Counted from the first letter of the stretch, positions 41,100 through 52,208 are shown. The stretch: 64,000 bases of DNA from Nevskiaceae bacterium (GCA_008012115.1 SSEB01000006.1:1-64000), one strand, 5' to 3'. Numbers and translations: made by a program. The notes: generated from the letters alone by a model not told the origin.

Positions 41100-41417
41100 T
41101 CAGGCTTGCTCCATCACGGTCAGCAAAGGGTGCTGGTGCTTGCGCGCATAGGCGTTGACCTGCGCGGTCTTGGTTTCCGCAATCTCCGCCGCGTACACCC
41201 CGGCGACACCGCGGCCCTGGGTATGAATCTGCAACATGATCTGCACCGCCTTTTCGCGGTTGTGGTTGAAAAACTGTTGCAAGACCTGGACCACAAAATC
41301 CATCGGCGTGTAATCGTCGTTGACCATCACCACCTTGTACATCGGCGGCCGTTTGACCTTCGGCCTTGCAGGTTCGACCGCAAGGCCATGGTCTCGTTCA
41401 TGCTCGTGTTCACTCAT
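41100..41417 (-). CDS. clpS: ATP-dependent Clp protease adaptor ClpS
   Basis: A 105-residue adaptor that binds N-terminal Leu, Phe, Tyr and Trp and delivers them to ClpA. After a flexible acidic/basic N-tail the core shows [16 protein letters not shown], in which N-D-D and M-D form the N-degron pocket, and [19 protein letters not shown]. With aat and bpt at 35.7-37.3 kb all substrate-side parts of the Leu/N-degron pathway except ClpP are here. Confidence 0.98.
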   Translation of the reverse strand: MSEHEHERDHGLAVEPARPKVKRPPMYKVVMVNDDYTPMDFVVQVLQQFFNHNREKAVQIMLQIHTQGRGVAGVYAAEIAETKTAQVNAYARKHQHPLLTVMEQA

Positions 41418-41498
41418 GCTGCCAGTGTAGCCAAATGGTGCGGGTCGGGAAGGCAGACGGATATGGGGCCGCGCCGACCGATTGCAAGCCGGGAGCCG

Positions 41499-41612
41499 CC
41501 ACCCGCTGTGCCGGTTTTACGTCAGGAGATTGTTATAAATTATTAATCTAATTTAAATTTGAACTATATTTTATAACGATTCCACGGCGCCATCTCCCGA
41601 GAGCGGGTGGCG
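41499..41612. repeat. 114-bp CACCCGCT element, copy F
   Basis: CACCCGCT at 41500-41507 and AGCGGGTG at 41602-41609 span 110 bp. GTTAT (34-38) and ATAAC (75-79) are perfect, and C50/G63 form the central dyad. Outer arms extend the inverted repeat (GCCACCCGCT with AGCGGGTGGC). It lies between gcdH and clpS, both minus strand, and ends 12 bases from the gcdH stop. Confidence 0.9.
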
Positions 41613-41623
41613 CGCCGGCACGG

Positions 41624-42790
<1,167 letters not shown>

Positions 42791-42797
42791 GCCAAGC

Positions 42798-45020
42798 TCA
42801 CTTATGGTCGAAGGTGAAAGCGCCGTCCCAGGCCTTGCCCGGCGGGTTCTCGCGCAGGAACAGGATGCGCTCCAGGAACTTGGCGTAGACCGGGTGCGCC
42901 AGCGGCGACTGGCTGAGCGTGAAGAACTCCTGCTCGGCGTCGTCCCACTTCTGCTCGCGGTAGAGCTTGAGCGCGCCGCGATGACGCGCGAGGTCCTGGC
43001 GCAGCGCCGGATCGAGTTCCTCCTTGGGCCCCAGCGGCTCGTAGATGGCGACCGGCTCGTTCTTGCCCTTGACGCGCACCACGTCCAGCTCGCGGAAGGC
43101 CCAATCCGAGGGCAACTGGTTGCGGGTGAATTCGCTGACGATGATGCCGACGCCGTATTCCTTGGTCAGCCCTTCCAGGCGCGAGCCGAGGTTCACGGCA
43201 TCGCCCATCACCGTGTAGGCGCGTCGGAAGCTGGAGCCCATGTTGCCGACACTCATCTTGCCGGTGTTGAGGCCGACACCGATGTTGAGCGGCGGCCAGC
43301 CACGCTGCGCAAAAGTCGCGTCGAGCCCGCGCACCGCCTTGAGCATCTCCATGCCGGCCCTGACCGCATCCAGCGCGTGGTGCTCGTTGGGCAGCGGCGC
43401 GCCCCAGAAGGCCATGATGGCGTCGCCCATGTATTTGTCGATGGTGCCGCGGTATTTCTGGATCACGCCGGTCTGCTGTGTCAGGAACTCGTTCATCAGC
43501 AGCGACAGGTCCTTCGCGTCCAGCTTCTCGGAGATGCTAGTGAAGCCGCGCACGTCGGAGAACAGCACGGTCATCTCCCGGCTCTCGCCCTCCATGGAGA
43601 TTTCGCCGCCGCGGTCGGCCATCTCGCTGACGATCTCCGGCGGCACGTACTCGCCGAACATGCGCGAGATATCGCGCGCCTTGCGCGATTCGACAAAGTA
43701 GCCGTACAGCAGGTGCGCCGTGAACAGCGCCAGGGTGAACAGCACCGGCACGCCCAACGGCATGATGAAATTGCCCCACTGCCACAGCGCCAGTGCCAGC
43801 GCCGTCAGGCCGGCGAGGATGCCCAGGGCCAGCCCGGCGCCGGCCAGCGCCGAGAAGCGCGGAAACACCAGCGCCATCGCCAGGCCAATCAGCAGCAGCA
43901 GCACCGTCTCGATGCCGCTGTAGTACGGCGCTTTCTGGCGGATATGCCCTCCAAGGATGCCGGAAACGATGTTGGCGTGGACCTCCACGCCGGCGAATAT
44001 CTTGTTGACCGGCGTGGTGCGGAAGTCCAGTAGGCCGGCGGCCGTGGTGCCCATCAGCACGATGGCATCCTTGAGCGCGGCCGCATCGGCCTTGCCGTTG
44101 AGCACGTCGGTGGCCGAGACGTAGGTGAAGGTGCGGTTGTCGCCGCGATACGGCACGTACACGGCGACGTCGCCATCCACCGGCGCGGTGAGGTTGCCGA
44201 TCCGCACGCGCTCGAGATGCAGGGAGTTGCGTGCGTCAGGCGGATCGAATTCGAGTTGGACGGCCGGGTTGCCCAGCGCGAGCCGCGTCACCGCCAGCGC
44301 CAGCGAGGGATAGACTTGGCCGTCGTAGACCTGCAGCAGCGGCACGCGGCGGAATACCCCGTCTTCGTCGACGATGGGGTTGTCGAAGAACCCGCAGTAC
44401 GGCGTCGCGGCCTGCAACACCGGCACATTGCCGCCGTAGCCGGCCGGCTTGATGAAATCCACGGCGTAGAGGCTGGTGGCGGTCTTGTCCATCACCGGCG
44501 CGCAAAGCGCACCGCTGGCGGCGGCCTCGCCCTGGCTGAGCGCCTGCTTGACGAAGAAGCCCATCACCACCGGACGGTCCTTGATGGCGTCAGCGAAGGC
44601 CTGGTCATGATCCAGGCGGCTGCGCAGCTGCGGAACGCGCTCGCGCAGCCCCGGCAGGTCGGCCAGTTCGCCGGCGGCCAGGCGGTCCAGCAGATCGGCG
44701 GCGCGCCGGTCCGGCTCGGCAAACACGATGTCAAAGCCCAACACGCGGGCGTGGTAGGTATCGAACACCTGGTTGACCAGCCGCGCCATCTTGTCGCGCG
44801 GCCAGGGCCACTGCCCCTCGGCCGCCAAGCTGCGCTCGTCGAGATCCATGACCACCACCCGCGGATCGTTGGTCCGCGGCAGGGTCAGCAGCACGCGTGC
44901 ATCGTAGGTGAAACTTTCAACCGTGCTGAGCAGTCGGAAGGCATGCCATCCGGAGCTGTGCACCATGAAAACCAGGAACACCAGCCCGCTGATGGCCAGA
45001 CGGATCATGGTCCGCGTCAT
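42798..45020 (-). CDS. CHASE2-domain class III adenylate/guanylate cyclase
   Basis: A 740-residue membrane sensor. An N-terminal membrane segment (about 6-25) is followed by a large extracytoplasmic CHASE2 domain (about 30-385), three membrane segments (about 395-465) and a cytoplasmic class III cyclase domain (about 495-680). The cyclase shows F-S-D-V-R-G-F-T-S near 506 (metal Asp), [12 protein letters not shown] near 547-558 (second metal Asp and a substrate Lys) and [13 protein letters not shown] near 620. This residue pattern fits cAMP synthesis. The ligand of CHASE2 is unknown. Start M-T-R-T-M-I-R-L at 45020 was chosen; an upstream ATG adds non-family residues. Confidence 0.9.
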   Translation of the reverse strand: MTRTMIRLAISGLVFLVFMVHSSGWHAFRLLSTVESFTYDARVLLTLPRTNDPRVVVMDLDERSLAAEGQWPWPRDKMARLVNQVFDTYHARVLGFDIVFAEPDRRAADLLDRLAAGELADLPGLRERVPQLRSRLDHDQAFADAIKDRPVVMGFFVKQALSQGEAAASGALCAPVMDKTATSLYAVDFIKPAGYGGNVPVLQAATPYCGFFDNPIVDEDGVFRRVPLLQVYDGQVYPSLALAVTRLALGNPAVQLEFDPPDARNSLHLERVRIGNLTAPVDGDVAVYVPYRGDNRTFTYVSATDVLNGKADAAALKDAIVLMGTTAAGLLDFRTTPVNKIFAGVEVHANIVSGILGGHIRQKAPYYSGIETVLLLLIGLAMALVFPRFSALAGAGLALGILAGLTALALALWQWGNFIMPLGVPVLFTLALFTAHLLYGYFVESRKARDISRMFGEYVPPEIVSEMADRGGEISMEGESREMTVLFSDVRGFTSISEKLDAKDLSLLMNEFLTQQTGVIQKYRGTIDKYMGDAIMAFWGAPLPNEHHALDAVRAGMEMLKAVRGLDATFAQRGWPPLNIGVGLNTGKMSVGNMGSSFRRAYTVMGDAVNLGSRLEGLTKEYGVGIIVSEFTRNQLPSDWAFRELDVVRVKGKNEPVAIYEPLGPKEELDPALRQDLARHRGALKLYREQKWDDAEQEFFTLSQSPLAHPVYAKFLERILFLRENPPGKAWDGAFTFDHK

Positions 45021-45140
45021 AGTCGTGAACTCCCCCCGGATACGCAGTCTGCAACTTACTGAATCCCGCCCGCCCCGGCAACGCAAACGCAGGGGTGACC
45101 CCCGAATTTACTGCTGTGCTCCAGGGATAGACCGGCTATC

Positions 45141-46010
45141 ATGCAGACCATGCTGACGGCACCCCCACAACTCGTCAAAACACTGGCGCAGACCTACGAA
45201 CGGCACGGCGCGCGGGCGATCCAGGCCGTGCAGTTGCTGCTGACGATTGCTATCGCCGCGGCGCTGGCCCAGTTGTTCTGGGCGCTGATGCCGACGCCGG
45301 AATCGGCGCGCTGGCAGCCGGCGCCGGTGGTGCCGCCGCCAGCCGCGCACCCGGCCGGCTCCAAGCTGGACACGATCCTGGCGGCGCGGCTGTTCGGCCT
45401 CTACCAGGCCCAGCCCGGCAACCTCGCGGCCGCGCCGGACACGCGCCTCAACCTGACCCTGATGGGCATCTTCGCCGGCGACCGCAAGTCGGAGTCGCGC
45501 GCCGTCATCGCGCAGCAGAACGGCGACGAACAGCCTTATGCCATCGGCGATCAGGTGGTCAATGGCGTCAGCCTGCAGGCGATCTTCCCCGATCGCGTCA
45601 TCCTCTCGCGCAACGGCGCGCTGGAGACGCTCAAGCTCGACAAGGACAAGCCCTCGGGTGACTTCGTCGCCACCGGCTCGACCTACAACACGGCCACCGC
45701 CAACCAGATTGCGCAGGCGCGCCAGGAAATGCTGCAGGACCCGAACAAGGCCGCGGAATACATCCGCGTGCAGCCGGTCAACGAGAGCGGCAAGATGCGT
45801 GGCTATCGCGTCTATCCCGGCCAGAACCAGGCGCTGTTCAACACCGCCGGCCTGCGTCCCGGCGACCTGGTCACCTCGGTCAACGGCATCGAACTCGACG
45901 ACACCCAGAAGGCCCTGCAGATGCTCAACGACCTCAGCAAGGCCAGCAGCGTCACCGTCGTGGTCGAACGCGCCGGCCAACCCCAGACCCTCAACGTCTC
46001 CTTCAACTGA
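45141..46010 (+). CDS. gspC: Type II secretion system protein GspC
   Basis: A 289-residue inner-membrane protein linking the inner platform to the secretin. A short cytoplasmic head and one membrane segment (about 30-50) precede a proline-rich linker, the homology region (about 75-170) that binds the GspD N0 domain, and a C-terminal PDZ domain (about 195-289) with F-N-T-A-G-L-R-P-G-D-L-V-T-S-V-N-G near 234-250. It opens gspCDEF, two bases before gspD, and is divergent from the cyclase gene. An alternative in-frame ATG at 45150 exists. Confidence 0.95.
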   Translation: MQTMLTAPPQLVKTLAQTYERHGARAIQAVQLLLTIAIAAALAQLFWALMPTPESARWQPAPVVPPPAAHPAGSKLDTILAARLFGLYQAQPGNLAAAPDTRLNLTLMGIFAGDRKSESRAVIAQQNGDEQPYAIGDQVVNGVSLQAIFPDRVILSRNGALETLKLDKDKPSGDFVATGSTYNTATANQIAQARQEMLQDPNKAAEYIRVQPVNESGKMRGYRVYPGQNQALFNTAGLRPGDLVTSVNGIELDDTQKALQMLNDLSKASSVTVVVERAGQPQTLNVSFN

Positions 46011-46012
46011 AC

Positions 46013-48067
46013 ATGTCCCTTCTTCCGCGCGTCAAACTCCTGGCCGTGGCCAGCCTGTTGCTGGTCGCCACGCTGCCGGCCGCCGCGGCGGTGACCCTCA
46101 ACCTCAAGGACGCCGACATCAGCGCGCTGATCGCCACCGTCAGCGAAGTCACTGGCAAGAATTTCATCGTCGATCCGCGCGTCAAGGGCAAGGTCACCGT
46201 GGTGTCGGCACGGCCGATGTCGGCCGCAGGTGTCTACGAAACCTTCCTGGCCGTGCTGCAGGTGCAGGGCTTCGCCGCGGTGCCGGCCGGCCAGGCGATC
46301 AAGATCGTGCCGGAAACCAATGCCCGTACCGACGGCGGCGTGCCCAATGGCAGCGGCGCCGGCCTGCCCATCGACGGCGTCGTCACCCATGTTTACCAGG
46401 TGGAGAACATCTCCGCCGCGCAACTGGTGCCGATCCTGCGTCCGCTGGTGCCGCAGTGGGGCCATCTCGCGGCCTATACGCCCAGCAACATGCTGATCAT
46501 CTCCGACCGCGCCGCCAACGTCGTGCGCATCGAACAGCTGATCAAGCAGATGGACCAGAGCGGCGACCGCCAGATCGAGGTGGTGCATCTCAAGAACGCC
46601 TCGGCCACCGAGGTGGTGCGCACGCTCACCTCCCTGACGCAGCAGGACAAGCAGGCCGACCCGACCGGCCGCGCGCCCGTGGCCATCGCCGACGAGCGCA
46701 CCAACAGCGTGCTGCTGGGCGGCGACAAATCCGACCGCCAGAAGATGCTGGACATCATCGGGAGCCTGGACATCCCGCTCAAGGATGCCGGCTCCACGCA
46801 GGTGGTCTACCTGCGCTACGCCAGCGCCGAGAATCTCGCGCCGGTGCTCCAGGGCTATGCCCAGCAGGCGCAGCAGGCCGCCAAGACCGGTGCCGGTACC
46901 GGCGTGGGCGCGGCAGTCGCCGCTGCCGTGGCGGCCCCGGTGGGTACCGGTGCCGGCAGCGCCATCGACGGCGTTCACATCATCGCCGACAAGGACACCA
47001 ATGCCCTCGTCATCACCGCCGCGCCGAAGATGATGCGGCAGGTGCGCGACGTCATCGCCCAGCTCGACATCCAGCGCGCGCAGGTGCTGGTTGAGGCCAT
47101 CGTCGCCGAAGTCAGCACCGACAAGTCCAGCCAGCTCGGCATCGACTGGGCGGTGCTCAACAAGCGCAAGATCGCCGCCGCCAGCATTCTCAATCCGAAT
47201 ACGCTCAGCGCGCTGTCGACGGCGGCCACCGCCGGCAGCAGCAGCGCCCTGCTCGGGCTCATCGGCCAGGGCATCACGGCCGGCGGCGCCACTGCGGGCA
47301 ACCTCAACAACGGCACCAGCATCGCGGTGCTGCTCAAAGCGCTCAAGGGCGACGGCGATACCAACGTGCTGTCCACACCAACCCTGGTCACGCTGGACAA
47401 TCAGGAAGCGAAGTTCTCGGCGGGTCAGGAAGTGCCCTTCCTCACCGGCTCCTACGCCAACACCGGCACCACCACGACCACCGGTGTGGTCAATCCCTTC
47501 CAGACTGTCGATCGCAAGGATGTCGGCCTGACGCTGGGTGTGACGCCGCAGATCAACGAGGGCAACCACGTCAAACTCAAGATCAACCTCGAGGTCTCGG
47601 GCATCGCCAGCGGCACCGCCGGCACCGCCAATCTGATCACCAACAAGCGCACGCTGACCAACACCGTGGGCCTGGAGAACGGCCAGGTGCTGGTGATCGC
47701 CGGACTGATCGACGACCAGTTGCAGGACACCAAGGAGGGCGTGCCCTTCCTCAGTTCGATCCCGCTGATCGGCAGCCTGTTCCAGTACCGCTCGGTGAGC
47801 AAGACCAAGCGCAACCTGATGCTGTTCATTCGTCCCTCGATCCTGCGCACCGAGTCCGACGGCGACTACTACACCCGCCGCAAGTACGACGCCGTGCGCC
47901 AGGCGCAGATCGACGCCAGCAACGGCGCGCTGCCGGTGGAAGGCCAGCGGCCGGTGCTGCAAACCTATCCCGACTATCAGGCAGCGCTGCCCTCGCCCGC
48001 TCCCGCGGCGCCTGCCGGCGAGGCGCCGGCCGCACCTGCGCCCGCACCCGCACCGGCGCAACCCTGA
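46013..48067 (+). CDS. gspD: Type II secretion system secretin GspD
   Basis: A 684-residue outer-membrane secretin. It has a signal peptide (residues 1-26, ending A-A-A), the N0 domain (about 27-100), the N1-N3 repeats (about 120-350) with Gly/Ala-rich linkers (G-A-G-T-G-V-G-A-A near 295), and the secretin core (about 360-620) with V-L-S-T-P-T-L-V-T-L-D-N-Q-E-A near 453-467 and V-G-L-T-L-G-V-T-P-Q-I near 504. The C-terminal tail is rich in Pro and Ala, with no clear pilotin S-domain. It lies two bases after gspC and four before gspE. Confidence 0.97.
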   Translation: MSLLPRVKLLAVASLLLVATLPAAAAVTLNLKDADISALIATVSEVTGKNFIVDPRVKGKVTVVSARPMSAAGVYETFLAVLQVQGFAAVPAGQAIKIVPETNARTDGGVPNGSGAGLPIDGVVTHVYQVENISAAQLVPILRPLVPQWGHLAAYTPSNMLIISDRAANVVRIEQLIKQMDQSGDRQIEVVHLKNASATEVVRTLTSLTQQDKQADPTGRAPVAIADERTNSVLLGGDKSDRQKMLDIIGSLDIPLKDAGSTQVVYLRYASAENLAPVLQGYAQQAQQAAKTGAGTGVGAAVAAAVAAPVGTGAGSAIDGVHIIADKDTNALVITAAPKMMRQVRDVIAQLDIQRAQVLVEAIVAEVSTDKSSQLGIDWAVLNKRKIAAASILNPNTLSALSTAATAGSSSALLGLIGQGITAGGATAGNLNNGTSIAVLLKALKGDGDTNVLSTPTLVTLDNQEAKFSAGQEVPFLTGSYANTGTTTTTGVVNPFQTVDRKDVGLTLGVTPQINEGNHVKLKINLEVSGIASGTAGTANLITNKRTLTNTVGLENGQVLVIAGLIDDQLQDTKEGVPFLSSIPLIGSLFQYRSVSKTKRNLMLFIRPSILRTESDGDYYTRRKYDAVRQAQIDASNGALPVEGQRPVLQTYPDYQAALPSPAPAAPAGEAPAAPAPAPAPAQP

Positions 48068-48071
48068 CCGC

Positions 48072-49571
48072 ATGAGCGCGACACCCATGGACGCCACTCT
48101 GCGTCGTCCCCCGTTCGCCTTCGCCAAGCGGCATGGCCTGATCGTCAGCGAGGATCGCGGCGATCACGTGCTGGCGGTCACCCGGCCCGGCGCCAGCATC
48201 GACGCCATCCAGGAGGCGCGTCGCTTCGTCGGCCGTCCCCTGCGTCTGCAGAAAGTCAGCCAGCAGGAATTCGACGCGCTGCTGCAGCGGACCTACGAAG
48301 GCCAGACCGGCGCCGCCGCCGGCCTGATGCAGGGGCTGGATGAAGAGGAAGCGGACCTCGACTCGCTGGCGCAGGCACTGACCGAGACGCAGGACCTGCT
48401 GGAGTCCAACGACGACGCGCCGGTGATCCGCTTCATCAACGGCCTGCTGGTCGAAGCGATCAAGGAAAACGCCTCGGACATCCATATCGAGAGCTTCGAG
48501 AACCGCTTCCAGGTGCGCTTCCGCGTCGACGGCGTGCTGCGCGAGATCATGTCGCCGCCCAAGGCGCTGGCGCCGCGCCTGGTGTCGCGCATCAAGGTCA
48601 TGGCCAAGCTCGACATCGCCGAGAAGCGCCTGCCGCAGGACGGCCGCATCAGCCGCGCCTTCGGCGGCCGCAAGGTCGACGTGCGCGTCTCCACCATCCC
48701 GACCGGCCAGAACCAGGAGCGCGTGGTCATGCGTATCCTCGACAAGCAGGCCGACAAGCTCGACCTCGAGCAGCTCGGTCTGGCCGCCGACCAGATCGTG
48801 GTCCTGCGCCGCATCATCCACAAGCCCTACGGCATCATGCTGGTCACCGGCCCCACCGGCTCGGGCAAGACCACCACGCTGTACTCGGCGCTGAGCGTGC
48901 TCAACGACCGCAGCCGCAACATCATGACGGTGGAAGACCCGATCGAGTACTACATCGACGGCGTCGGCCAGACCCAGGTCAACACCAAGGTCGAGATGAC
49001 CTTCGCGCGCGGCCTGCGCGCGATCCTGCGCCAGGATCCGGACGTGGTGATGATCGGCGAAATCCGCGACCTGGAAACCGCGCAGATCGCGGTTCAGGCC
49101 TCGCAGACCGGCCACCTCGTGCTCTCGACCCTGCACACCAACACCGCGGTCGGCGCCGTCACCCGCCTGCGCGACATGGGCGTGGAGCCCTACCAGCTGT
49201 CGTCCTCGCTGATCGGCCTGATGGCGCAGCGCCTGGTGCGCACGCTGTGCAAGCACTGCAAGCAGCCTTATGACGCCAGCACGGTCGAAAAGGAGCAGCT
49301 CGGCGTCAGCACGCGCAAGAAGCTGGTGCTGCACAAGGCCGTCGGCTGCCCGGCCTGCCGCCACACCGGCTATCTGGGCCGCAGCGGCATCCACGAAATC
49401 ATCGAGGTGGATCGCCAGCTCGAGGCGATGATCCACGACAACGCCAGCGAGCAGGCCATGGAAACCTATGCCCGCGAGAACGGCCCCGGCATCCTGCAGT
49501 CCGGCCGCAACAAGGTCATCGCCGGCGACACCACGCTGCGCGAGGTGTTGCGCGTGACCATCGAGGAGTGA
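48072..49571 (+). CDS. gspE: Type II secretion system ATPase GspE
   Basis: A 499-residue hexameric cytoplasmic ATPase that powers pseudopilus assembly. An N-terminal domain (about 1-110) is followed by the ATPase core with Walker A G-P-T-G-S-G-K-T-T near 260-268, the Asp box, Walker B V-V-M-I-G-E-I-R-D near 323 and the His box L-S-T-L-H-T-N. A zinc-binding C-M domain has two C-x2-C motifs (C-K-H-C near 394 and C-P-A-C near 426). Copy G of the 114-bp element lies 19 bases after its stop, between gspE and gspF. Confidence 0.97.
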   Translation: MSATPMDATLRRPPFAFAKRHGLIVSEDRGDHVLAVTRPGASIDAIQEARRFVGRPLRLQKVSQQEFDALLQRTYEGQTGAAAGLMQGLDEEEADLDSLAQALTETQDLLESNDDAPVIRFINGLLVEAIKENASDIHIESFENRFQVRFRVDGVLREIMSPPKALAPRLVSRIKVMAKLDIAEKRLPQDGRISRAFGGRKVDVRVSTIPTGQNQERVVMRILDKQADKLDLEQLGLAADQIVVLRRIIHKPYGIMLVTGPTGSGKTTTLYSALSVLNDRSRNIMTVEDPIEYYIDGVGQTQVNTKVEMTFARGLRAILRQDPDVVMIGEIRDLETAQIAVQASQTGHLVLSTLHTNTAVGAVTRLRDMGVEPYQLSSSLIGLMAQRLVRTLCKHCKQPYDASTVEKEQLGVSTRKKLVLHKAVGCPACRHTGYLGRSGIHEIIEVDRQLEAMIHDNASEQAMETYARENGPGILQSGRNKVIAGDTTLREVLRVTIEE

Positions 49572-49590
49572 GAGACGGTGCCCGCCACCG

Positions 49591-49704
49591 CCACCCGCTC
49601 TTGCTGTTTTCCCTGGGGAATTTGTTTTAAATTATAATATGTTTATAAGTTCATTTTATAATTTAAAACAATTCTCCGGCATCTCCGGCGGTGAGCGGGT
49701 GGCG
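49591..49704. repeat. 114-bp CACCCGCT element, copy G (inside the gsp operon)
   Basis: CACCCGCT at 49592-49599 and AGCGGGTG at 49694-49701 span 110 bp. The inner motifs are GTTTT (34-38) and AAAAC (75-79), which are still exact complements of each other although they differ from the GTTAT/ATAAC of other copies. This looks like a compensatory change. It separates gspE from gspF by 183 bases in an otherwise tight operon. Confidence 0.9.
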
Positions 49705-49754
49705 CCTTCCGTCACGGTCACGCGCCCCTTGGCGGCAGCGATACCCCTCGTCTG

Positions 49755-50975
49755 ATGGCCGCCTACGAATACAGCGCGCTCAACGCGCGCGGCCGCGAGG
49801 AGAAGGGTCTGATCGAGGCCGACACGCCGCGGCAGGCGCGCCAGCTGCTGCGCGACCGCGGCCTGTCGCCGCTGGAGATCCACGAGGTTTCCGGCAGCCA
49901 GGCCAAGGCCGTCACCGGCCTGTTCCAGCGCGACGGCGCCAGCATCTCGGTCGCCGAGCTGTCGCTGTTCACGCGCCAGCTGGCGACGCTGAGCCGCTCC
50001 GGCCTGCCGCTGGACGAGGCGCTGGCGGCGGTGGCCGAGCAGAGCGAGAGCAAGCGCGTCAAGCGCATCGCGCTGGGCGTGCGCGCCGGCGTGATCGAGG
50101 GCAACACGCTGGCCAATTCGCTCAACCAGTTCCCCAAGGTGTTTCCGCCGCTGTTCCGCGCCACCATCGAGGCCGGCGAGCATTCCGGCAAGCTCGACCA
50201 CATCCTCGAACGTCTCGCCGACTACGTCGAACGCCGTCAGTACATGCGCACCAAGGTGCTGCTGGCGGTGCTCTACCCCATCATCCTGACCATCGTCGCC
50301 TTCGTCGTGGTCACCGCCCTGCTCACCTACGTGGTGCCGCAGGTGGTGCAGGTGTTCCAGGACATCCACGCCGAACTGCCGGTGCTGACCCGCGTGCTGA
50401 TTGCGCTGTCCTACTTCCTGCGCCACTGGGGCATCTACCTGCTGATCGCCGCCGGCGCCGGCATCTTCACGTTCGTGCGCATGCTGGGCAACGAGGCCTT
50501 CAAGCGGCGTGTGCATGCCTTCCAGCTGCGCGTGCCCCTGGTCGGCCGTCTGACCCGCGGCGCCAACACCGGCCGCTTCACCCGCACACTCGGCATCCTG
50601 TTCGGCAGCGGCGTGCCGATTCTCGACGCCATGCGCATCGGCACCCAGGTGGTCACCAACCTGCCGATGCGCGACGCCATCGAGGACGCCGCGATCAAGG
50701 TGCGCGAGGGCGCGCCGCTGAGCCGCTCGCTGGGCGCCAGCAAGCTGTTTCCGCCGATCACGGTGCACCTGATCGCCAGCGGCGAATCCTCCGGCCGTCT
50801 CGACGACATGCTCAACCGCGCCGCCGAGAACCAGGAAAAGGAGATCGAGGCGATGGTGGCGACGCTGGTCGGCGTGTTCGAACCGGCCCTGATCGTGACC
50901 ATGGGCGTGATCGTCGCCCTCATCGTGCTGGCGATCCTGCTGCCGATCTTCGATCTCAACCAGCTCGTCAAGTAA
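49755..50975 (+). CDS. gspF: Type II secretion system inner-membrane protein GspF
   Basis: A 406-residue polytopic platform protein. Two homologous cytoplasmic GspF domains (about 70-195 and 270-395) are each followed by membrane segments (about 170-195, 220-245 and 375-400). Family hallmarks are the start M-A-A-Y-E-Y-S-A-L-N-A-R-G, L-F-T-R-Q-L-A-T-L-S-R-S-G-L-P-L near 75-90, and A-G-E-x-S-G near 140 and again near 338. The pseudopilins and gspL/M do not follow; the next genes are convergent, so the rest of the system is encoded elsewhere. Confidence 0.97.
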   Translation: MAAYEYSALNARGREEKGLIEADTPRQARQLLRDRGLSPLEIHEVSGSQAKAVTGLFQRDGASISVAELSLFTRQLATLSRSGLPLDEALAAVAEQSESKRVKRIALGVRAGVIEGNTLANSLNQFPKVFPPLFRATIEAGEHSGKLDHILERLADYVERRQYMRTKVLLAVLYPIILTIVAFVVVTALLTYVVPQVVQVFQDIHAELPVLTRVLIALSYFLRHWGIYLLIAAGAGIFTFVRMLGNEAFKRRVHAFQLRVPLVGRLTRGANTGRFTRTLGILFGSGVPILDAMRIGTQVVTNLPMRDAIEDAAIKVREGAPLSRSLGASKLFPPITVHLIASGESSGRLDDMLNRAAENQEKEIEAMVATLVGVFEPALIVTMGVIVALIVLAILLPIFDLNQLVK

Positions 50976-51039
50976 GACGCGCGTTGAAACTCCGGTGACA
51001 CGACGCTGCCGCCCGGCCATCCTCGTCGGGGCGTTCGCC

Positions 51040-51067
51040 GGGAAACGAGTCCGCCGGACTCGTTCCC
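51040..51067. other. Long hairpin downstream of gspF
   Basis: GGGAA-a-CGAGTCC pairs with GGACTCG-TTCCC around gcc, with one bulged A. It is a strong stem 65 bases after gspF but lacks a U-tract on either strand. It may act as an RNase barrier or a Rho-dependent end of the gsp transcript. Confidence 0.45.
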
Positions 51068-51135
51068 GATCCGGCTCACCCGGCCTTCGACCTCCACCCG
51101 CCCGTCGGGCAGGGTCGCACGTCATCCGCGCCAAC

Positions 51136-51161
51136 GAAAACGCCCATCACGAGGATGGGCG
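51136..51161 (-). terminator. Intrinsic terminator after rseB
   Basis: On the minus strand CGCCCATC pairs with GATGGGCG around a 5-base loop and is followed by TTTTC (complement of gaaaa at 51136-51140). It ends the rpoE-rseA-rseB transcript 22 bases past the rseB stop. Confidence 0.8.
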
Positions 51162-51182
51162 TCGGGACTGCGAGGGTATCGG

Positions 51183-52208
51183 TCAGGGCGTCTGCGGCTT
51201 GGCACCGTCCGCCGGCGACTTGTCGGCCGCCTGCACGGGCTTGAGACCGTCGCCGATCATCTTGACGGTTTCCGGCGGCGCCTCGCCGACCACGGTGATG
51301 TGGAAGCTGCCGACCATGCGCCCGTAGGCGTTGACGGCGCCGATCTGCGAGACGCCGTTCAGCGGCTTCGCCTGGCTGGTGCGGTGCGCGCTGAAGATCG
51401 AGATCGCCGACAGGCCGTCCGAGATCAGCAGATGCTCGACCGTGCCGGCGTTGTTGGGCAGCGTGCGCAGCTCGCGCAGGGTCACGTGGAACCCGGGCGG
51501 CAGATGGTCGACGTCCCAGGCCACCGTTTCCGGCGTCGGCGGAGCGACCGGCGGCGACGGCACGCTGGCCGGATCGCGCATCACGCGCTCGATGCGGTCG
51601 CCGTCGGGCTTGGGCATCTCGAAGGCGGTGTCGGGAATCGAGGCGGGAAAATCGACCTCGGTGAACATCATCTGCTCCATCATCGTGCCGTCGCGGCCGA
51701 TGAGGTTGACCTTGAGCGGCACCGCGGTCTGGGTATCGGCCCAGATCTCGTAGCCGTAACGGAACTGGTCGCGCGGCGTGATGGCGATGCCGTGGCAGTT
51801 GCGACCGGCGACGCGCGCGCTGCCCAGGTCGTCGAATTCGTAGACCGCCGCGATCTGCTTGAGGCGCTCCGGGCTCAGCGCCGGGAACAGGCCCTTGGGC
51901 GTCGGCCGGTTGATCGACACCCGGCGGTCGCGCGGCAGCAGGCAGATGACGCGGTCGTTTTCCTTGAGGATGTCGCGCGGCTCGCCGTTGAGCGACTGCA
52001 CGCGCTCCAGCTCGGTGCCGTTCTGGTTGCGGTGGGCGACGCGGAAGGTTTCCAGGATGTCGCTGCCGCGATAGACGATGATGCCCTGATAGCTGGCCGT
52101 GCGGGCCGCGTCGCTGAGCTTGACCAGCCAGTCCGTGGATTCATCGGCCAGCGCCGCCAACGGCGCGACCGCCAGCGTCACGGCGCCGACCCAGGCCCCG
52201 AGGCGCAT
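51183..52208 (-). CDS. rseB: Sigma-E factor regulatory protein RseB/MucB
   Basis: A 341-residue periplasmic protein that binds the anti-sigma factor RseA and protects it from DegS, releasing it when bound to lipopolysaccharide or mislocalised lipoproteins. The signal peptide ends near A-L-A-D-E (residue 21). The large LolA-like domain (about 22-205) starts W-L-V-K-L-S-D-A-A-R-T-A-S-Y-Q-G-I-I-V-Y, and a small C-terminal domain (about 225-315) ends with a Y-G-R-M-V-G-S-F-H-I-T-V-V-G-E-A-P segment. It overlaps rseA by one base (TGATG type). No rseC or mucD follows. Confidence 0.94.
   Translation of the reverse strand: MRLGAWVGAVTLAVAPLAALADESTDWLVKLSDAARTASYQGIIVYRGSDILETFRVAHRNQNGTELERVQSLNGEPRDILKENDRVICLLPRDRRVSINRPTPKGLFPALSPERLKQIAAVYEFDDLGSARVAGRNCHGIAITPRDQFRYGYEIWADTQTAVPLKVNLIGRDGTMMEQMMFTEVDFPASIPDTAFEMPKPDGDRIERVMRDPASVPSPPVAPPTPETVAWDVDHLPPGFHVTLRELRTLPNNAGTVEHLLISDGLSAISIFSAHRTSQAKPLNGVSQIGAVNAYGRMVGSFHITVVGEAPPETVKMIGDGLKPVQAADKSPADGAKPQTP

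Noticed and set aside
45021-45140. A further copy of the 114-bp element between the cyclase gene and gspC.
   Set aside because: No CACCCGCT or GCGGGTG motif and no AT-rich core are present in this divergent spacer.
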